Source: Comamonadaceae bacterium
Lineage (GTDB): Bacteria > Pseudomonadota > Gammaproteobacteria > Burkholderiales > Burkholderiaceae_C
Assembly (NCBI GenBank): GCA_947455465.1
Contig: CANGNS010000022.1
Span: forward strand, 1-64,000
DNA: 64,000 nt
Direction: 5' to 3'
How positions within the stretch are numbered: the stretch's first letter is position 1; every line of letters starts with the position of its first letter. The translations under genes were made by a program, and so were the position numbers. This document shows, piece by piece, positions 43,087 through 56,581 of this stretch. The notes under the pieces were generated by a model. That model did no database searches. It saw only the letters and a list, made by a program, of their open reading frames with translations, and was not told the DNA's origin.

Positions 43087-45672
43087 TCAGGAGGCCAGGG
43101 CCTCGAGCAGCTCGGTTTCGATGGCGATTTGGGTTTTGTTGTGTTGCAGCGAGGGGCCGTGGACCAAGAAGGTGTCTTCCACCCGCTCGCCCAGGGTCAC
43201 CACTTTGGCCAATTGCACCTCGATATGGTGTTGCGCTAGCACGCGGGCCACTGAGTAGAGCAGCCCCAAGCGGTCGCTGGCCGAGATGTTGAGCAGCCAG
43301 TTTTGCGCTTTTTCGTCGGGCCGCAAGGTCACGCGCGGGGCGATCGGAAAGCTCTTGACCCGGCGCGATACCCGGCCTTTGCTGGGCACCGGCAGCGGGC
43401 CCTGCAGGGCAATCGCCTGGGCCAGGCCGGTCTCCACCATATTGGTGAGTGCCTGGTAATGCTCTTCCATGCCCGCCGAGGTCACTACCTGGAAGGTGTC
43501 AAGCGCGTAGCCCTGGCCGGTGGTGTGGATGCGTGCATCGACCACGCTGAAAGAGGCCTGGTCAAAGTAGCCGCAAATGCGGGCGAACAAATCGGCCTGG
43601 TCGGGTGTGTACACCAGCACCTGCAGGCCTTCGCCCACCGGCGAGCGGCGAGCGCGCACCACCGGCGCCTGCGCGTCGACATGGCGCGAGAGCTGTTTGG
43701 TGTGCCAGGCGATGTCGGCCGCATCGTGGCGCATGAAATAGCTCACATCCAGCGTGTTCCACAGCGTCTCGTGCGAGGCAAATGGCTGCGAATGCAGGGC
43801 CAAGAGCACCAGCGCTTCGCGTTTGCGGCTTTGCACCTGCGCTTGCGCGTCGGGCGCGCTGCCGCCCAGGGCGCGCACGGTGTAGCGGTACAGGTCTTCC
43901 AGGAGCTTGCCCTTCCAGGCGTTCCAGACCTTGGGCGAGGTGCCCCGTATATCGGCGACGGTCAGCAAATACAAGGCGGTCAAGCGGCGCTCGGTGCCCA
44001 CGCGGCGGGCAAACTGGCCAATGACTTCGGGGTCGCTCAGGTCGGACTTTTGGGCGATATGGCTCATGGTCAGGTGCTCGGCGACCAGAAAGGAGATCAG
44101 CTCACTGTCCTGGGCGCTGATGCCGTGCTGCTTGCAAAAACGCCGCGCCTCGACGCAGCCCAGCTCCGAGTGGTCGCCGCCGCGCCCTTTGGCAATATCG
44201 TGGAACAGCGCGGCCACGTAAAGCACCCAGGGCTTGTCCCAGCCGGCGGCCAGTTGCGAGCACAGCGGGTACTCATGGGCATGCTCAACGATGAAAAAGC
44301 GCCGCACATTGCGCAGCACGGTCAGGATGTGCTGGTCCACCGTGTACACATGGAACAAGTCGTGCTGCATTTGCCCCACGATGCGCCTAAACACCCACAG
44401 GTAGCGGCCCAGCACCGAGGTCTGGTTCATCAGGCGCATAGCATGGGTAATGCCGGTGGGTTGCTCCAAGATGGCTTTAAAGGTCTGGCGGTTGACCGGG
44501 TCGCGCCGAAACGCGCCGTCCATCAGCGTGCGGGCGTTGTAGAGCGCGCGCAGCGTGCGCGAGGACAGGCCTTTGATACCCACGGTGGCCTGGTAGAGCA
44601 AAAAGGTTTCCAAAATGGCATGCGGCTGCTGTTGGTACAGGTCGTCGCTGGCCACGTCCAGCATGCCGGCTTTGTCGTTAAAGCGCGCATTGATGGGGCG
44701 CAGGCTGTGCGTGGAGGGGTTGAGCCGCTCCTCGATGTTCATCAGCAAAATCTGGTTGAGTTGGGTAACCGCTTTGGCCGCCCAGTAGTAGCGCTTCATC
44801 AGCGCCTCGCTGGCGCGGGCCAGCGCACGGCCTTCGCCGCTGACGTTGGCATAGCCAAAGGCCTGGGCCACGGGGGTTTGCAGGTCAAAGACCAGCCGGT
44901 CTTCGCGGCGCTTGGCGGCCATGTGCAGGCGCACGCGGATCAAAAACAGCAAGGCCTGGTTGCGCTCGATGTGCTGCACCTCCAGCGCCGTGGCCAAGCC
45001 ATTGGCGCGCAGTTGCGCCCAGTTTTGGCCTAATTGGGCCGCTTTGGCTACCCACATAATCGCCTGCAAATCGCGGATGCCGCCGGGCGACTCTTTGCAA
45101 TTGGGCTCCAGGGCGTAGGGCGTGTCCTCAAACTTGGTGTGGCGCTGGCGCAGCTCCAGGGTTTTGGCAACAAAAAAAGCGCGCGGGTCCATGGCCTGCA
45201 AAAAAGCTTTTTGAAAGGCGTTCACCAACGCCGCGTCGCCTGTGATGCACCGGCTCTCCAGCATGGCGGTTTGTACGGTTACGTCTTTGGCGGCCTCGCT
45301 CAGGCATTCGCTCAGGCTGCGCACGCTAGAGCCTATCTCCAGGCCCGCGTCCCAGCAGTTGCCGATAAAGCTTTCTATGCGTTGCGACAGCGCGCCATCG
45401 GCGGGCGCACCGTCGGGCAGCAGCACCAGCACGTCCACATCGGAGTAGGGGAAAAGTTCGCCCCGGCCATAGCCGCCTACGGCTACCAGTGCGCAGGGGG
45501 CGGCCAGGCCGGCTTGGTCCCAGAGGCGGACCAGGAGGGCGTCGGTCTGCTCGCTGAGCTGGCGCAGCACTTTGTAAATGCTGCGCGCCGGAAACTGCGG
45601 TGCCAGCACGCGCTGCAGCACCTGCTCTTTGCCGCTGCGGTAGGCGCTGCGGATGGCTTGCAAGTCAGTCAT
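43087..45672 (-). CDS. glnD: [Protein-PII] uridylyltransferase
   Basis: GGYGRGELFPYSDVDVLVLL nucleotidyltransferase, HDIAKGRGGDHSELG HD motif, C-terminal ACT domains. Confidence 0.97.
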   Translation of the reverse strand: MTDLQAIRSAYRSGKEQVLQRVLAPQFPARSIYKVLRQLSEQTDALLVRLWDQAGLAAPCALVAVGGYGRGELFPYSDVDVLVLLPDGAPADGALSQRIESFIGNCWDAGLEIGSSVRSLSECLSEAAKDVTVQTAMLESRCITGDAALVNAFQKAFLQAMDPRAFFVAKTLELRQRHTKFEDTPYALEPNCKESPGGIRDLQAIMWVAKAAQLGQNWAQLRANGLATALEVQHIERNQALLFLIRVRLHMAAKRREDRLVFDLQTPVAQAFGYANVSGEGRALARASEALMKRYYWAAKAVTQLNQILLMNIEERLNPSTHSLRPINARFNDKAGMLDVASDDLYQQQPHAILETFLLYQATVGIKGLSSRTLRALYNARTLMDGAFRRDPVNRQTFKAILEQPTGITHAMRLMNQTSVLGRYLWVFRRIVGQMQHDLFHVYTVDQHILTVLRNVRRFFIVEHAHEYPLCSQLAAGWDKPWVLYVAALFHDIAKGRGGDHSELGCVEARRFCKQHGISAQDSELISFLVAEHLTMSHIAQKSDLSDPEVIGQFARRVGTERRLTALYLLTVADIRGTSPKVWNAWKGKLLEDLYRYTVRALGGSAPDAQAQVQSRKREALVLLALHSQPFASHETLWNTLDVSYFMRHDAADIAWHTKQLSRHVDAQAPVVRARRSPVGEGLQVLVYTPDQADLFARICGYFDQASFSVVDARIHTTGQGYALDTFQVVTSAGMEEHYQALTNMVETGLAQAIALQGPLPVPSKGRVSRRVKSFPIAPRVTLRPDEKAQNWLLNISASDRLGLLYSVARVLAQHHIEVQLAKVVTLGERVEDTFLVHGPSLQHNKTQIAIETELLEALAS

Positions 45673-45702
45673 GGGCGCGCGCAAGAGGGGGGCGGCAGGC
45701 GC

Positions 45703-46515
45703 TTAGCCGGCGGTCACAAAGGCCGGTGGCGGCGGGCTGCCGCTGGACAGCGTCATCACCTCGTAGCCCGTGGGCGTGACCAGCACGGTGTGTTCCCATT
45801 GCGCCGAGAGCGAGCGGTCTTGGGTCACGATGGTCCAGCCGTCTTTTTCCGGGCCGTCTTTGATCTCTTTGCGCCCGGCGTTGATCATGGGTTCGATGGT
45901 GAAGGTCATGCCCTCGACCAGCTTTTCCAGGGTGCCGGGGCGCCCGTAGTGCAGCACCTGCGGCTCCTCGTGGAACACCTGCCCGATGCCGTGGCCGCAA
46001 AACTCGCGCACCACGCTAAAGCCCTGGCCTTCGGCAAATTTTTGGATGGCAAAGCCGATATCGCCCAAATGGATGCCCGGGCGCACCAGGCGGATACCGT
46101 GCCACATGGCCTCGTAGGTGATGTGGCACAAGCGCTTGGCCGCAATCGAGACCTCGCCGACCATGAACATGCGGCTGGTGTCGCCATGCCAGCCGTCTTT
46201 GATGACGGTGACGTCAATATTGACGATATCGCCTTTTTTGAGCACTTTGTCATTCGGAATGCCGTGGCAGACCTGGTGGTTGACCGAGGTGCAAATCGAC
46301 TTGGGGTAGGGCCGGTTGCCCCCGCCGGTGTAATTGAGCGGGGCGGGAATGGCACCTTGCACCTCCACGATGTAGTCGTGCGCGAGTTTGTCTAACGCGT
46401 TGGTGCTGATGCCGGGCTGCACATGGGGCGTTAGGAAGTCCAGCACCTCGGCGGCCAGTTTCCCGGCCACGCGCATGCCGGCAATCCCTGCGGCGTCTTT
46501 ATAGGTAATAGTCAT
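45703..46515 (-). CDS. map: Type I methionine aminopeptidase
   Basis: SICTSVNHQVCHGIPND, GDIVNIDVTVIKDGWHGDTSRMF, FCGHGIGQVFHEEPQV. Confidence 0.97.
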   Translation of the reverse strand: MTITYKDAAGIAGMRVAGKLAAEVLDFLTPHVQPGISTNALDKLAHDYIVEVQGAIPAPLNYTGGGNRPYPKSICTSVNHQVCHGIPNDKVLKKGDIVNIDVTVIKDGWHGDTSRMFMVGEVSIAAKRLCHITYEAMWHGIRLVRPGIHLGDIGFAIQKFAEGQGFSVVREFCGHGIGQVFHEEPQVLHYGRPGTLEKLVEGMTFTIEPMINAGRKEIKDGPEKDGWTIVTQDRSLSAQWEHTVLVTPTGYEVMTLSSGSPPPPAFVTAG

Positions 46516-46529
46516 GGGGGCCTATTGGC

Positions 46530-49992
<3,463 letters not shown>

Positions 49993-49993
<1 letters not shown>

Positions 49994-50637
49994 TGCGCCG
50001 CGCCCTGCCAACGTTCCTGCTCGCTGCCTTGCTGACAGCGGCGCAGGCACAGGCACAGGCTGCCGGCCTTGATGCCCTGGAAGCCTTTATTAAAAACACC
50101 CGCAGCGGCCGCGCTAATTTTTCGCAGGTGGTGGTGGCGCCGGCCAAAGAAGGGCAGGCGCCGCGCACCAAGAGTTCAAGCGGCAGCTTTGAGTTTGTCC
50201 GGCCCAATCGCTTTCGCTTTGTATTTAAAAAGCCGATGGAGCAAACCATCGTCGCCGACGGGCAAACCTTGTGGTTGTATGACGTCGATCTGGCCCAGGC
50301 CACCGCGCGCAAGCAAACCCAGGTGCTCGCTTCCACGCCGGCGGCCTTGATTGCTTCCGCGCCGGATCTGCGCAGCCTGGAGGCTGAGTTTGAGCTGAGC
50401 AATACGCCCAGCATAGACCACCTGGACTGGGTGCTGGCCCGCCCCAAGGCCAGAGACGGCGCTGTGCAAAGCGTGCGCATCGCCTTTCGCAACGGCGCCC
50501 TGGCCACGCTGGAGATTTTGGACAGCTTTGGACAGCGTTCGGTGATGCAATTTAGCCAGTTCGAGGCGAACCCGGCGCTCGAGGCCTCGGTGTTTCAGTT
50601 CAAGCCGCCTGCGGGCGTGGATGTTATTCGCCAGTGA
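49993..50637 (+). CDS. lolA: Outer-membrane lipoprotein carrier protein LolA
   Basis: Signal peptide; PNRFRFVFKKPMEQTIVADGQTLWLYDVDL. Confidence 0.92.
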
Positions 50638-51920
50638 GTACCCGGCACGCCCCCCTGGCCGAGCGCCTGCGCCCGGCGACGCTGGCCGAGGTTATCGGGC
50701 AAGCGCAGGTGCTGGGCGAAGGCATGGCGTTGCGCCTAGCGTTTGAGTCGGGCACGCCGCACAGCTGCATTTTGTGGGGCCCGCCGGGCACCGGAAAAAC
50801 CACCATCGCCCGCTTAATGGCCGACGCTTTTGACACCGATTTCATCAGCATCAGCGCGGTCTTGGGTGGTATCAAAGAAATCCGCGAGGCGGTAGAGCGG
50901 GCGCAGCAGTCGCGTGACGGCCTGAGCGCCCGGCGCACCCTGGTGTTTGTGGACGAGGTGCACCGCTTTAACAAAAGCCAGCAAGACGCTTTTTTGCCCC
51001 ACGTGGAAAGCGGCCTGTTCACCTTTATCGGGGCGACCACAGAAAACCCTTCGTTCGAGGTTAATTCAGCGCTGCTATCGCGCGCGGCGGTGTACGTGTT
51101 GCAGCCGCTGGACGAGGCGGCGCTGGCCCAGTTGATTGCCAAGGCGCGGGCGCTCGATGCCGTGCCGCCGCTGGACGTGGCGGCCGCCAAACGCCTGGTG
51201 GCCTATGCCGACGGCGACGCCCGCCGCCTGCTCAACACGCTGGAGACGCTGGCCGCTGCCGCCCAGCAAGAACGCCGCACCGAGATTGACGATGCTTGGC
51301 TGCTCAAGGTGCTGGGCGAGCGCATGCGCCGCTATGACAAAGGGGGCGAGCAGTTTTACGACTCGATTTCGGCCCTGCACAAATCCGTGCGCGGCTCGGA
51401 CCCGGATGCTGCACTGTATTGGTTCGTGCGCATGCTCGATGGAGGTGCAGAGCCGCGCTATTTGGCGCGCCGCCTGATCCGCATGGCCAGCGAGGACATC
51501 GGCCTGGCCGACCCGCGCGCCTTGCGTATGGCCCTGGACGCGGCCGATGTTTACGAGCGCCTGGGCAGCCCCGAAGGCGAGCTCACTTTGGCCCAATGCG
51601 TGGTGTACTTGGCCGTGGCGCCCAAGTCCAATGCGGTGTACACCGCCTACAAACAGGTGCGTGCGCTGGTCAAAAAAGACGGTACCCGGCCGGTGCCGCT
51701 GCACCTGCGCAATGCGCCCACGTCCCTGATGAAAGACCTGGACTACGGCAAAAACTACCGCTACGCCCACGACGAGGAAGATGCTTTTGCCGCTGGCGAA
51801 AATTACTTCCCCGAGGGGCTGGAAAACAGCGTTTTTTACCAACCGCAGCCCCGGGGTCTGGAAATCCGCATTGCCGAAAAGCTGCGCGAGCTGCGCGCGC
51901 GCAATGCAGCGGCGCGCTAG
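50634..51920 (+). CDS. rarA: Replication-associated recombination protein A (RarA/MgsA AAA+ ATPase)
   Basis: PLAERLRPATLAEVIGQ, LWGPPGTGKTTIARL, YGKNYRYAHDEEDAFAAGENYFPEGL. Confidence 0.96.
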   Translation: MSTRHAPLAERLRPATLAEVIGQAQVLGEGMALRLAFESGTPHSCILWGPPGTGKTTIARLMADAFDTDFISISAVLGGIKEIREAVERAQQSRDGLSARRTLVFVDEVHRFNKSQQDAFLPHVESGLFTFIGATTENPSFEVNSALLSRAAVYVLQPLDEAALAQLIAKARALDAVPPLDVAAAKRLVAYADGDARRLLNTLETLAAAAQQERRTEIDDAWLLKVLGERMRRYDKGGEQFYDSISALHKSVRGSDPDAALYWFVRMLDGGAEPRYLARRLIRMASEDIGLADPRALRMALDAADVYERLGSPEGELTLAQCVVYLAVAPKSNAVYTAYKQVRALVKKDGTRPVPLHLRNAPTSLMKDLDYGKNYRYAHDEEDAFAAGENYFPEGLENSVFYQPQPRGLEIRIAEKLRELRARNAAAR

Positions 51921-52103
51921 AAACAGGCTTTGGCAAGGCTGGCAAACCCTTGGCCTGCCAAAAAGGCGAGTGGCTAGAATCCGCCCATAGCGCAGCGGCC
52001 CCCTGCACATCCGCAGATTTGGCCGATTTTTTGCTTTCCATGGCCTTGCGCCACCGTGTGAGGGCCCGCCGGGCCTTCACATCCTGCACATTCGGAGTGA
52101 TTT

Positions 52104-53033
52104 ATGGATATTTTTGTACAGCAGGTTATCAATGGCCTGGTGCTGGGCAGCATGTACGCGCTCATCGCCCTGGGCTACACCATGGTGTACGGCATCATTA
52201 ACCTGATCAATTTCGCCCACGGCGAGGTCATGATGGTGGGCGCGCTGACCAGCTGGACCATGATCGGCTTGTTGCAGCCGGCCTTGCCAGGCGTTCCTGG
52301 CTTTGTCATCTTGCTGATTGCTTTGGTGGTCTCGTGTGTCGTGGCGGCGGTATTGAACTTTCTGATCGAGAAAATCGCCTACCGGCCGCTGCGCAACAGC
52401 CCCAAGCTGGCGCCGCTGATCACCGCGATCGGCATGTCCATCTTGCTGCAAACCTTGGCGATGATTCTTTGGAAGCCCAATTACAAGTCCTACCCCACGC
52501 TCTTGCCGAGCGACCCGTTTAACGTGCTAGGCGCGGTGATCACGCCCACGCAGGTCATGATTTTGGCCTTTACCGCGGTATCGCTGGCGATCCTCACGTG
52601 GCTGGTGAACTACACCAAGCTGGGCCGGGCCATGCGCGCTACCGCCGAGAACCCGCGTGTGGCGGGCCTGATGGGCGTCAAACCCGATATGGTGATTTCT
52701 GCCACTTTTGTGATCGGCGCCGTGCTGGCGGCGATTGCCGGTGTGATGTATGCGTCCAACTATGGCACCGCGCAGCACGCGATGGGCTTTTTGCCCGGCT
52801 TGAAGGCTTTTACCGCCGCTGTGTTTGGCGGCATCGGCAATTTGGCCGGCGCCGTGGTGGGCGCGATTTTGCTCGGCTTGATTGAGTCGATTGGCGCGGG
52901 CTACATCGGCGACTGGACGGGCGGCGTGCTGGGCAGCCACTACTCGGACATCTTTGCCTTCATCGTGCTGATTATTGTGCTCACGCTGCGTCCTTCGGGC
53001 TTGCTGGGCGAACGTGTGGCCGATCGGGCCTAA
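52104..53033 (+). CDS. livH: Branched-chain amino-acid ABC transporter permease LivH
   Basis: QQVINGLVLGSMYALIALGYTMVYGIINLINFAHGEVMM. Confidence 0.95.
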   Translation: MDIFVQQVINGLVLGSMYALIALGYTMVYGIINLINFAHGEVMMVGALTSWTMIGLLQPALPGVPGFVILLIALVVSCVVAAVLNFLIEKIAYRPLRNSPKLAPLITAIGMSILLQTLAMILWKPNYKSYPTLLPSDPFNVLGAVITPTQVMILAFTAVSLAILTWLVNYTKLGRAMRATAENPRVAGLMGVKPDMVISATFVIGAVLAAIAGVMYASNYGTAQHAMGFLPGLKAFTAAVFGGIGNLAGAVVGAILLGLIESIGAGYIGDWTGGVLGSHYSDIFAFIVLIIVLTLRPSGLLGERVADRA

Positions 53034-53048
53034 TGGGGGAGCGTGCAC

Positions 53049-54134
53049 ATGAAAAATAAAAACCTTATTGCATTTTTGTTGGCTGGCGTGGCACTTTTGG
53101 TGCTGCCCTTGCTCTTGCAAACCTTTGGCAACGCCTGGGTGCGTATTGCCGATATGGCGCTCCTATATGTCTTGCTGGCGCTGGGCCTGAACATTGTGGT
53201 GGGCTATGCCGGTTTGCTCGATTTGGGCTATGTCGCCTTCTTTGCCATCGGCGCCTACAGCTATGGCCTGCTCAATTCGCCGCACCTTACGGAAACATTT
53301 GCCTTCATGGCCGCAGCGTATCCGCAAGGCTTGCACACGCCGATTTGGCTGGTTTTAATTTTGGCAGCAGGCATGGCCGGTATCTTTGGCGTCCTGCTGG
53401 GCGCGCCCACGCTGCGCCTGCGGGGCGATTACCTGGCCATTGTGACGCTGGGTTTTGGCGAAATCATCCGGGTGTTTTTGAACAACCTGGACAACCCCTA
53501 CAACATCACCAACGGCCCCAAGGGCATAGGGCAGATCGATTCGCTGCAGTTTTTTGGCATCAACATCGGCAAAAAACTGGTGATTGGCGGTATCGAGTTC
53601 GCCTCGGTGTCTTTGTATTACTACCTGTTTTTGGCGCTGGTGCTCTTTAGTATTCTGATCTCGCACCGCCTGGAGCGCTCGCGCATTGGACGGGCCTGGA
53701 TGGCTATTCGCGAGGACGAAATCGCGGCCAAGGCCATGGGCATCAATACCCGCAACCTCAAACTCACCGCTTTCGGCATGGGTGCCACTTTTGGCGGCGT
53801 CTCCGGGGCCATGTTTGCGTCCTTCCAGGGCTTTATTTCGCCCGAGTCGTTCAGCCTGATGGAGTCGGTCATGATTGTGGCCATGGTCGTGCTCGGCGGC
53901 GTGGGCCACTTGCCTGGCGTGGTGCTGGGCGCCGTGCTGCTGTCTGCGCTGCCCGAGGTGCTGCGCTACGTGGCCGGCCCTTTGCAAACCATGACGGATG
54001 GGCGCCTGGACGCCTCTATCCTGCGCCAGTTGCTCATTGCGCTAGCCATGGTGACGGTCATGCTGCTGCGCCCGCGGGGTCTGTGGCCTTCGCCGGAACA
54101 CGGTAAATCGCTGTCCCAAACGGGCCAGGCATGA
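53049..54134 (+). CDS. livM: Branched-chain amino-acid ABC transporter permease LivM
   Basis: LGLNIVVGYAGLLDLGYVAFFAIGAYSYGLL; LRLRGDYLAIVTLGFGEIIR. Confidence 0.95.
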   Translation: MKNKNLIAFLLAGVALLVLPLLLQTFGNAWVRIADMALLYVLLALGLNIVVGYAGLLDLGYVAFFAIGAYSYGLLNSPHLTETFAFMAAAYPQGLHTPIWLVLILAAGMAGIFGVLLGAPTLRLRGDYLAIVTLGFGEIIRVFLNNLDNPYNITNGPKGIGQIDSLQFFGINIGKKLVIGGIEFASVSLYYYLFLALVLFSILISHRLERSRIGRAWMAIREDEIAAKAMGINTRNLKLTAFGMGATFGGVSGAMFASFQGFISPESFSLMESVMIVAMVVLGGVGHLPGVVLGAVLLSALPEVLRYVAGPLQTMTDGRLDASILRQLLIALAMVTVMLLRPRGLWPSPEHGKSLSQTGQA

Positions 54135-54934
54135 AGGAGGCGGCCATGAGCACAACAACAACTTCGAAAGACATCGTCCTGCAGGTGGCAGGCGTTTCCA
54201 AGCGTTTTGGCGGTCTGCAGGCCTTGAGCGAGGTGGGCATCACCATCGAGCGCGGCCAGGTCTACGGGCTGATCGGACCCAACGGCGCGGGCAAAACCAC
54301 GTTTTTTAACGTCCTCACCGGTCTGTACACGCCCGACAGCGGCAGTTTTGCCCTGGCCGGGCAGACTTACCAGCCCACGGCGGTGCACACCGTGGCCAAG
54401 GCGGGCATTGCCCGCACCTTCCAAAACATCCGCCTCTTTGCCGAGATGACGGCCTTGGAAAACGTCATGGTCGGTCGCCATGTGCGCACCCATTCGGGGC
54501 TGCTGGGCGCCATGCTGCGTACGCCAGGTTTTAAGGCCGAGGAAGCGGCCATTGCCGCGCGCGCGCAAGAGCTGCTCGATTACGTGGGCATTGGCAAGTT
54601 TGCCGACTACAAAGCGCGCACCCTGAGCTACGGTGACCAGCGCCGCCTGGAAATCGCCCGCGCGCTGGCCACCGACCCGCAGCTGATCGCCCTGGACGAG
54701 CCGGCCGCTGGCATGAATGCCACCGAAAAAGTCATGCTGCGCACGCTGATTGACCGCATTCGCCAGGACAACCGCACGATTTTGCTGATCGAGCACGACG
54801 TCAAGCTGGTCATGGGCCTGTGCGACCGCGTCACCGTCCTGGACTACGGCAAGCAAATCGCCGAAGGCACGCCGGCCGAAGTCCAAAAGGACAGCAAGGT
54901 CATCGAAGCCTATTTGGGCACCAGCGGCCATTGA
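54131..54934 (+). CDS. livG: Branched-chain amino-acid ABC transporter ATPase LivG
   Basis: GLIGPNGAGKTTFFNVLTG; LSYGDQRRLEIARAL. Confidence 0.95.
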   Translation: MKEAAMSTTTTSKDIVLQVAGVSKRFGGLQALSEVGITIERGQVYGLIGPNGAGKTTFFNVLTGLYTPDSGSFALAGQTYQPTAVHTVAKAGIARTFQNIRLFAEMTALENVMVGRHVRTHSGLLGAMLRTPGFKAEEAAIAARAQELLDYVGIGKFADYKARTLSYGDQRRLEIARALATDPQLIALDEPAAGMNATEKVMLRTLIDRIRQDNRTILLIEHDVKLVMGLCDRVTVLDYGKQIAEGTPAEVQKDSKVIEAYLGTSGH

Positions 54935-54954
54935 TTCACAGATTTGGAAAACGT

Positions 54955-55674
54955 ATGACGACGAACACATTGCTCAAAGTCACCGGCCTGCAAGTGGCCT
55001 ACGGCGGCATCCAGGCGGTCAAAGGGGTAGATTTCGAGGTCCACGAGGGCGAGCTGGTCACCCTGATCGGCTCCAATGGCGCAGGCAAAACCACCACCAT
55101 GAAGGCCATTACCGGCACCTTACCACTGGCCGGTGGCGATATTGAATACCTGGGCAAAAGCATCCGTGGCCAAGGCCCCTGGGACCTGGTAAAGCAAGGC
55201 CTGGCGATGGTTCCCGAGGGGCGCGGCGTGTTCACGCGCATGTCCATCATGGAAAACCTGTACATGGGCGCCTACATCCGCAACGACAACGAGGCTATTG
55301 AGCAGGACATCGAAAAAATGTTTGCCATCTTCCCGCGCCTCAAAGAGCGGCGCGACCAGCTTGCCGGCACCATGTCCGGCGGCGAGCAGCAAATGCTGGC
55401 CATGGGCCGGGCCTTGATGAGCCGGCCCAAAGTGCTGCTGCTCGATGAACCGTCTATGGGCTTGTCGCCCATCATGGTCGACAAAATTTTTGAAGTCGTG
55501 CAAGACGTGTTCGCCCAAGGCGTCACCGTGTTGCTCGTTGAGCAAAACGCCAGCCGGGCACTGTCCATTGCCAATCGGGGCTATGTGATGGAGTCGGGCA
55601 TCATCACCATGCACGGGGACGCCAAGCAGATGCTGACCGACCCCAAGGTGCGCGCCGCCTACCTGGGCGAATAG
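54955..55674 (+). CDS. livF: Branched-chain amino-acid ABC transporter ATPase LivF
   Basis: LIGSNGAGKTTTMKAITG; MSGGEQQMLAMGRALMSRPKVLLLDEPSMGLSP. Confidence 0.96.
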   Translation: MTTNTLLKVTGLQVAYGGIQAVKGVDFEVHEGELVTLIGSNGAGKTTTMKAITGTLPLAGGDIEYLGKSIRGQGPWDLVKQGLAMVPEGRGVFTRMSIMENLYMGAYIRNDNEAIEQDIEKMFAIFPRLKERRDQLAGTMSGGEQQMLAMGRALMSRPKVLLLDEPSMGLSPIMVDKIFEVVQDVFAQGVTVLLVEQNASRALSIANRGYVMESGIITMHGDAKQMLTDPKVRAAYLGE

Positions 55675-55696
55675 CTTGCCGGGCGCGCCTTCGCGC

Positions 55697-56581
55697 ATGC
55701 CCTACCGCTACCCAGCGATCTTGCTGCTGGTCACGGTGGTGTGGGGCCTGACTTTTCCAGTACTCAAAATCGCCACCGGCTTGCTCAGCGGCGTGGAAAT
55801 CACCACGCTGCGTTTTTGCATTGCTGCTGTGTGCATGCTGCCTTTTGTGCGCGGCGTGTCTGTCAGCGCCTGGCGCGATGGTTTGTTGCTGGGCAGCTTA
55901 GCGCTGTTTTCTATGGCTGCGCAAGCCTATGGCCTGCAATTTATTGCCTCCAATCGCAGCGCGTTTCTGACCAGCCTGAACGTGTTGATGGTGCCCTTGC
56001 TCGGCCTGCTGCTAGGCGCCAAGCCGCGCTGGCTGATCTTTATCGCTGCGGCGCTGGCCTGCTTGGGCATCGGGCTTATGTCTTATGAGGGCGAGGCGCA
56101 CTTGTGGGCCGATGCGGCCACACTGCTCGCGGCACTGGCCTACGCGGTCTACACGATTGGCATGTCGGCGCGCGCGCCCCGGCACCGTGCGGTGCAACTG
56201 GCCACCGCCCAGGTGTGCTGCATGGCGCTGATGGGCTTGGTGTGGATGGCGCTGGACAGCGGCGTGGAGCGCATCACCCGTTTGCCCCAGGTGGTGGATG
56301 CGCAGGTGCTGGGCGGCCTGGTTTTTTTGGGGGCGATTGCATCTGCAGCTACTTTTTTCTTGCAGGCCCTGTCGCAAACCCATGTGTCGGCCGAACAGGC
56401 GGCCATTATTTATGCCATGGAGCCGGTGTTTGCTGCACTCTTTGGCTGGGTGTTCTTGGCTGAGCAGATGAGCGCCATGGCACAAATAGGTGCGGTGATC
56501 GTCGTCTTTGCCGTGGTGCTCAGCCAGCGCCCGGATAGGCAGGCGCCCCCGCCAGAGGCCCCAGGCGCTCCTGCCCCTTAG
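55697..56581 (+). CDS. EamA/DMT-family transporter
   Basis: Ten-TM pattern; VVWGLTFPVLKIATGLLSGVEITTLRF. Confidence 0.88.
   Translation: MPYRYPAILLLVTVVWGLTFPVLKIATGLLSGVEITTLRFCIAAVCMLPFVRGVSVSAWRDGLLLGSLALFSMAAQAYGLQFIASNRSAFLTSLNVLMVPLLGLLLGAKPRWLIFIAAALACLGIGLMSYEGEAHLWADAATLLAALAYAVYTIGMSARAPRHRAVQLATAQVCCMALMGLVWMALDSGVERITRLPQVVDAQVLGGLVFLGAIASAATFFLQALSQTHVSAEQAAIIYAMEPVFAALFGWVFLAEQMSAMAQIGAVIVVFAVVLSQRPDRQAPPPEAPGAPAP

Noticed and set aside
43303-46395. 576-aa and 453-aa plus-strand ORFs
   Set aside because: Antisense to glnD and map, both unambiguous.
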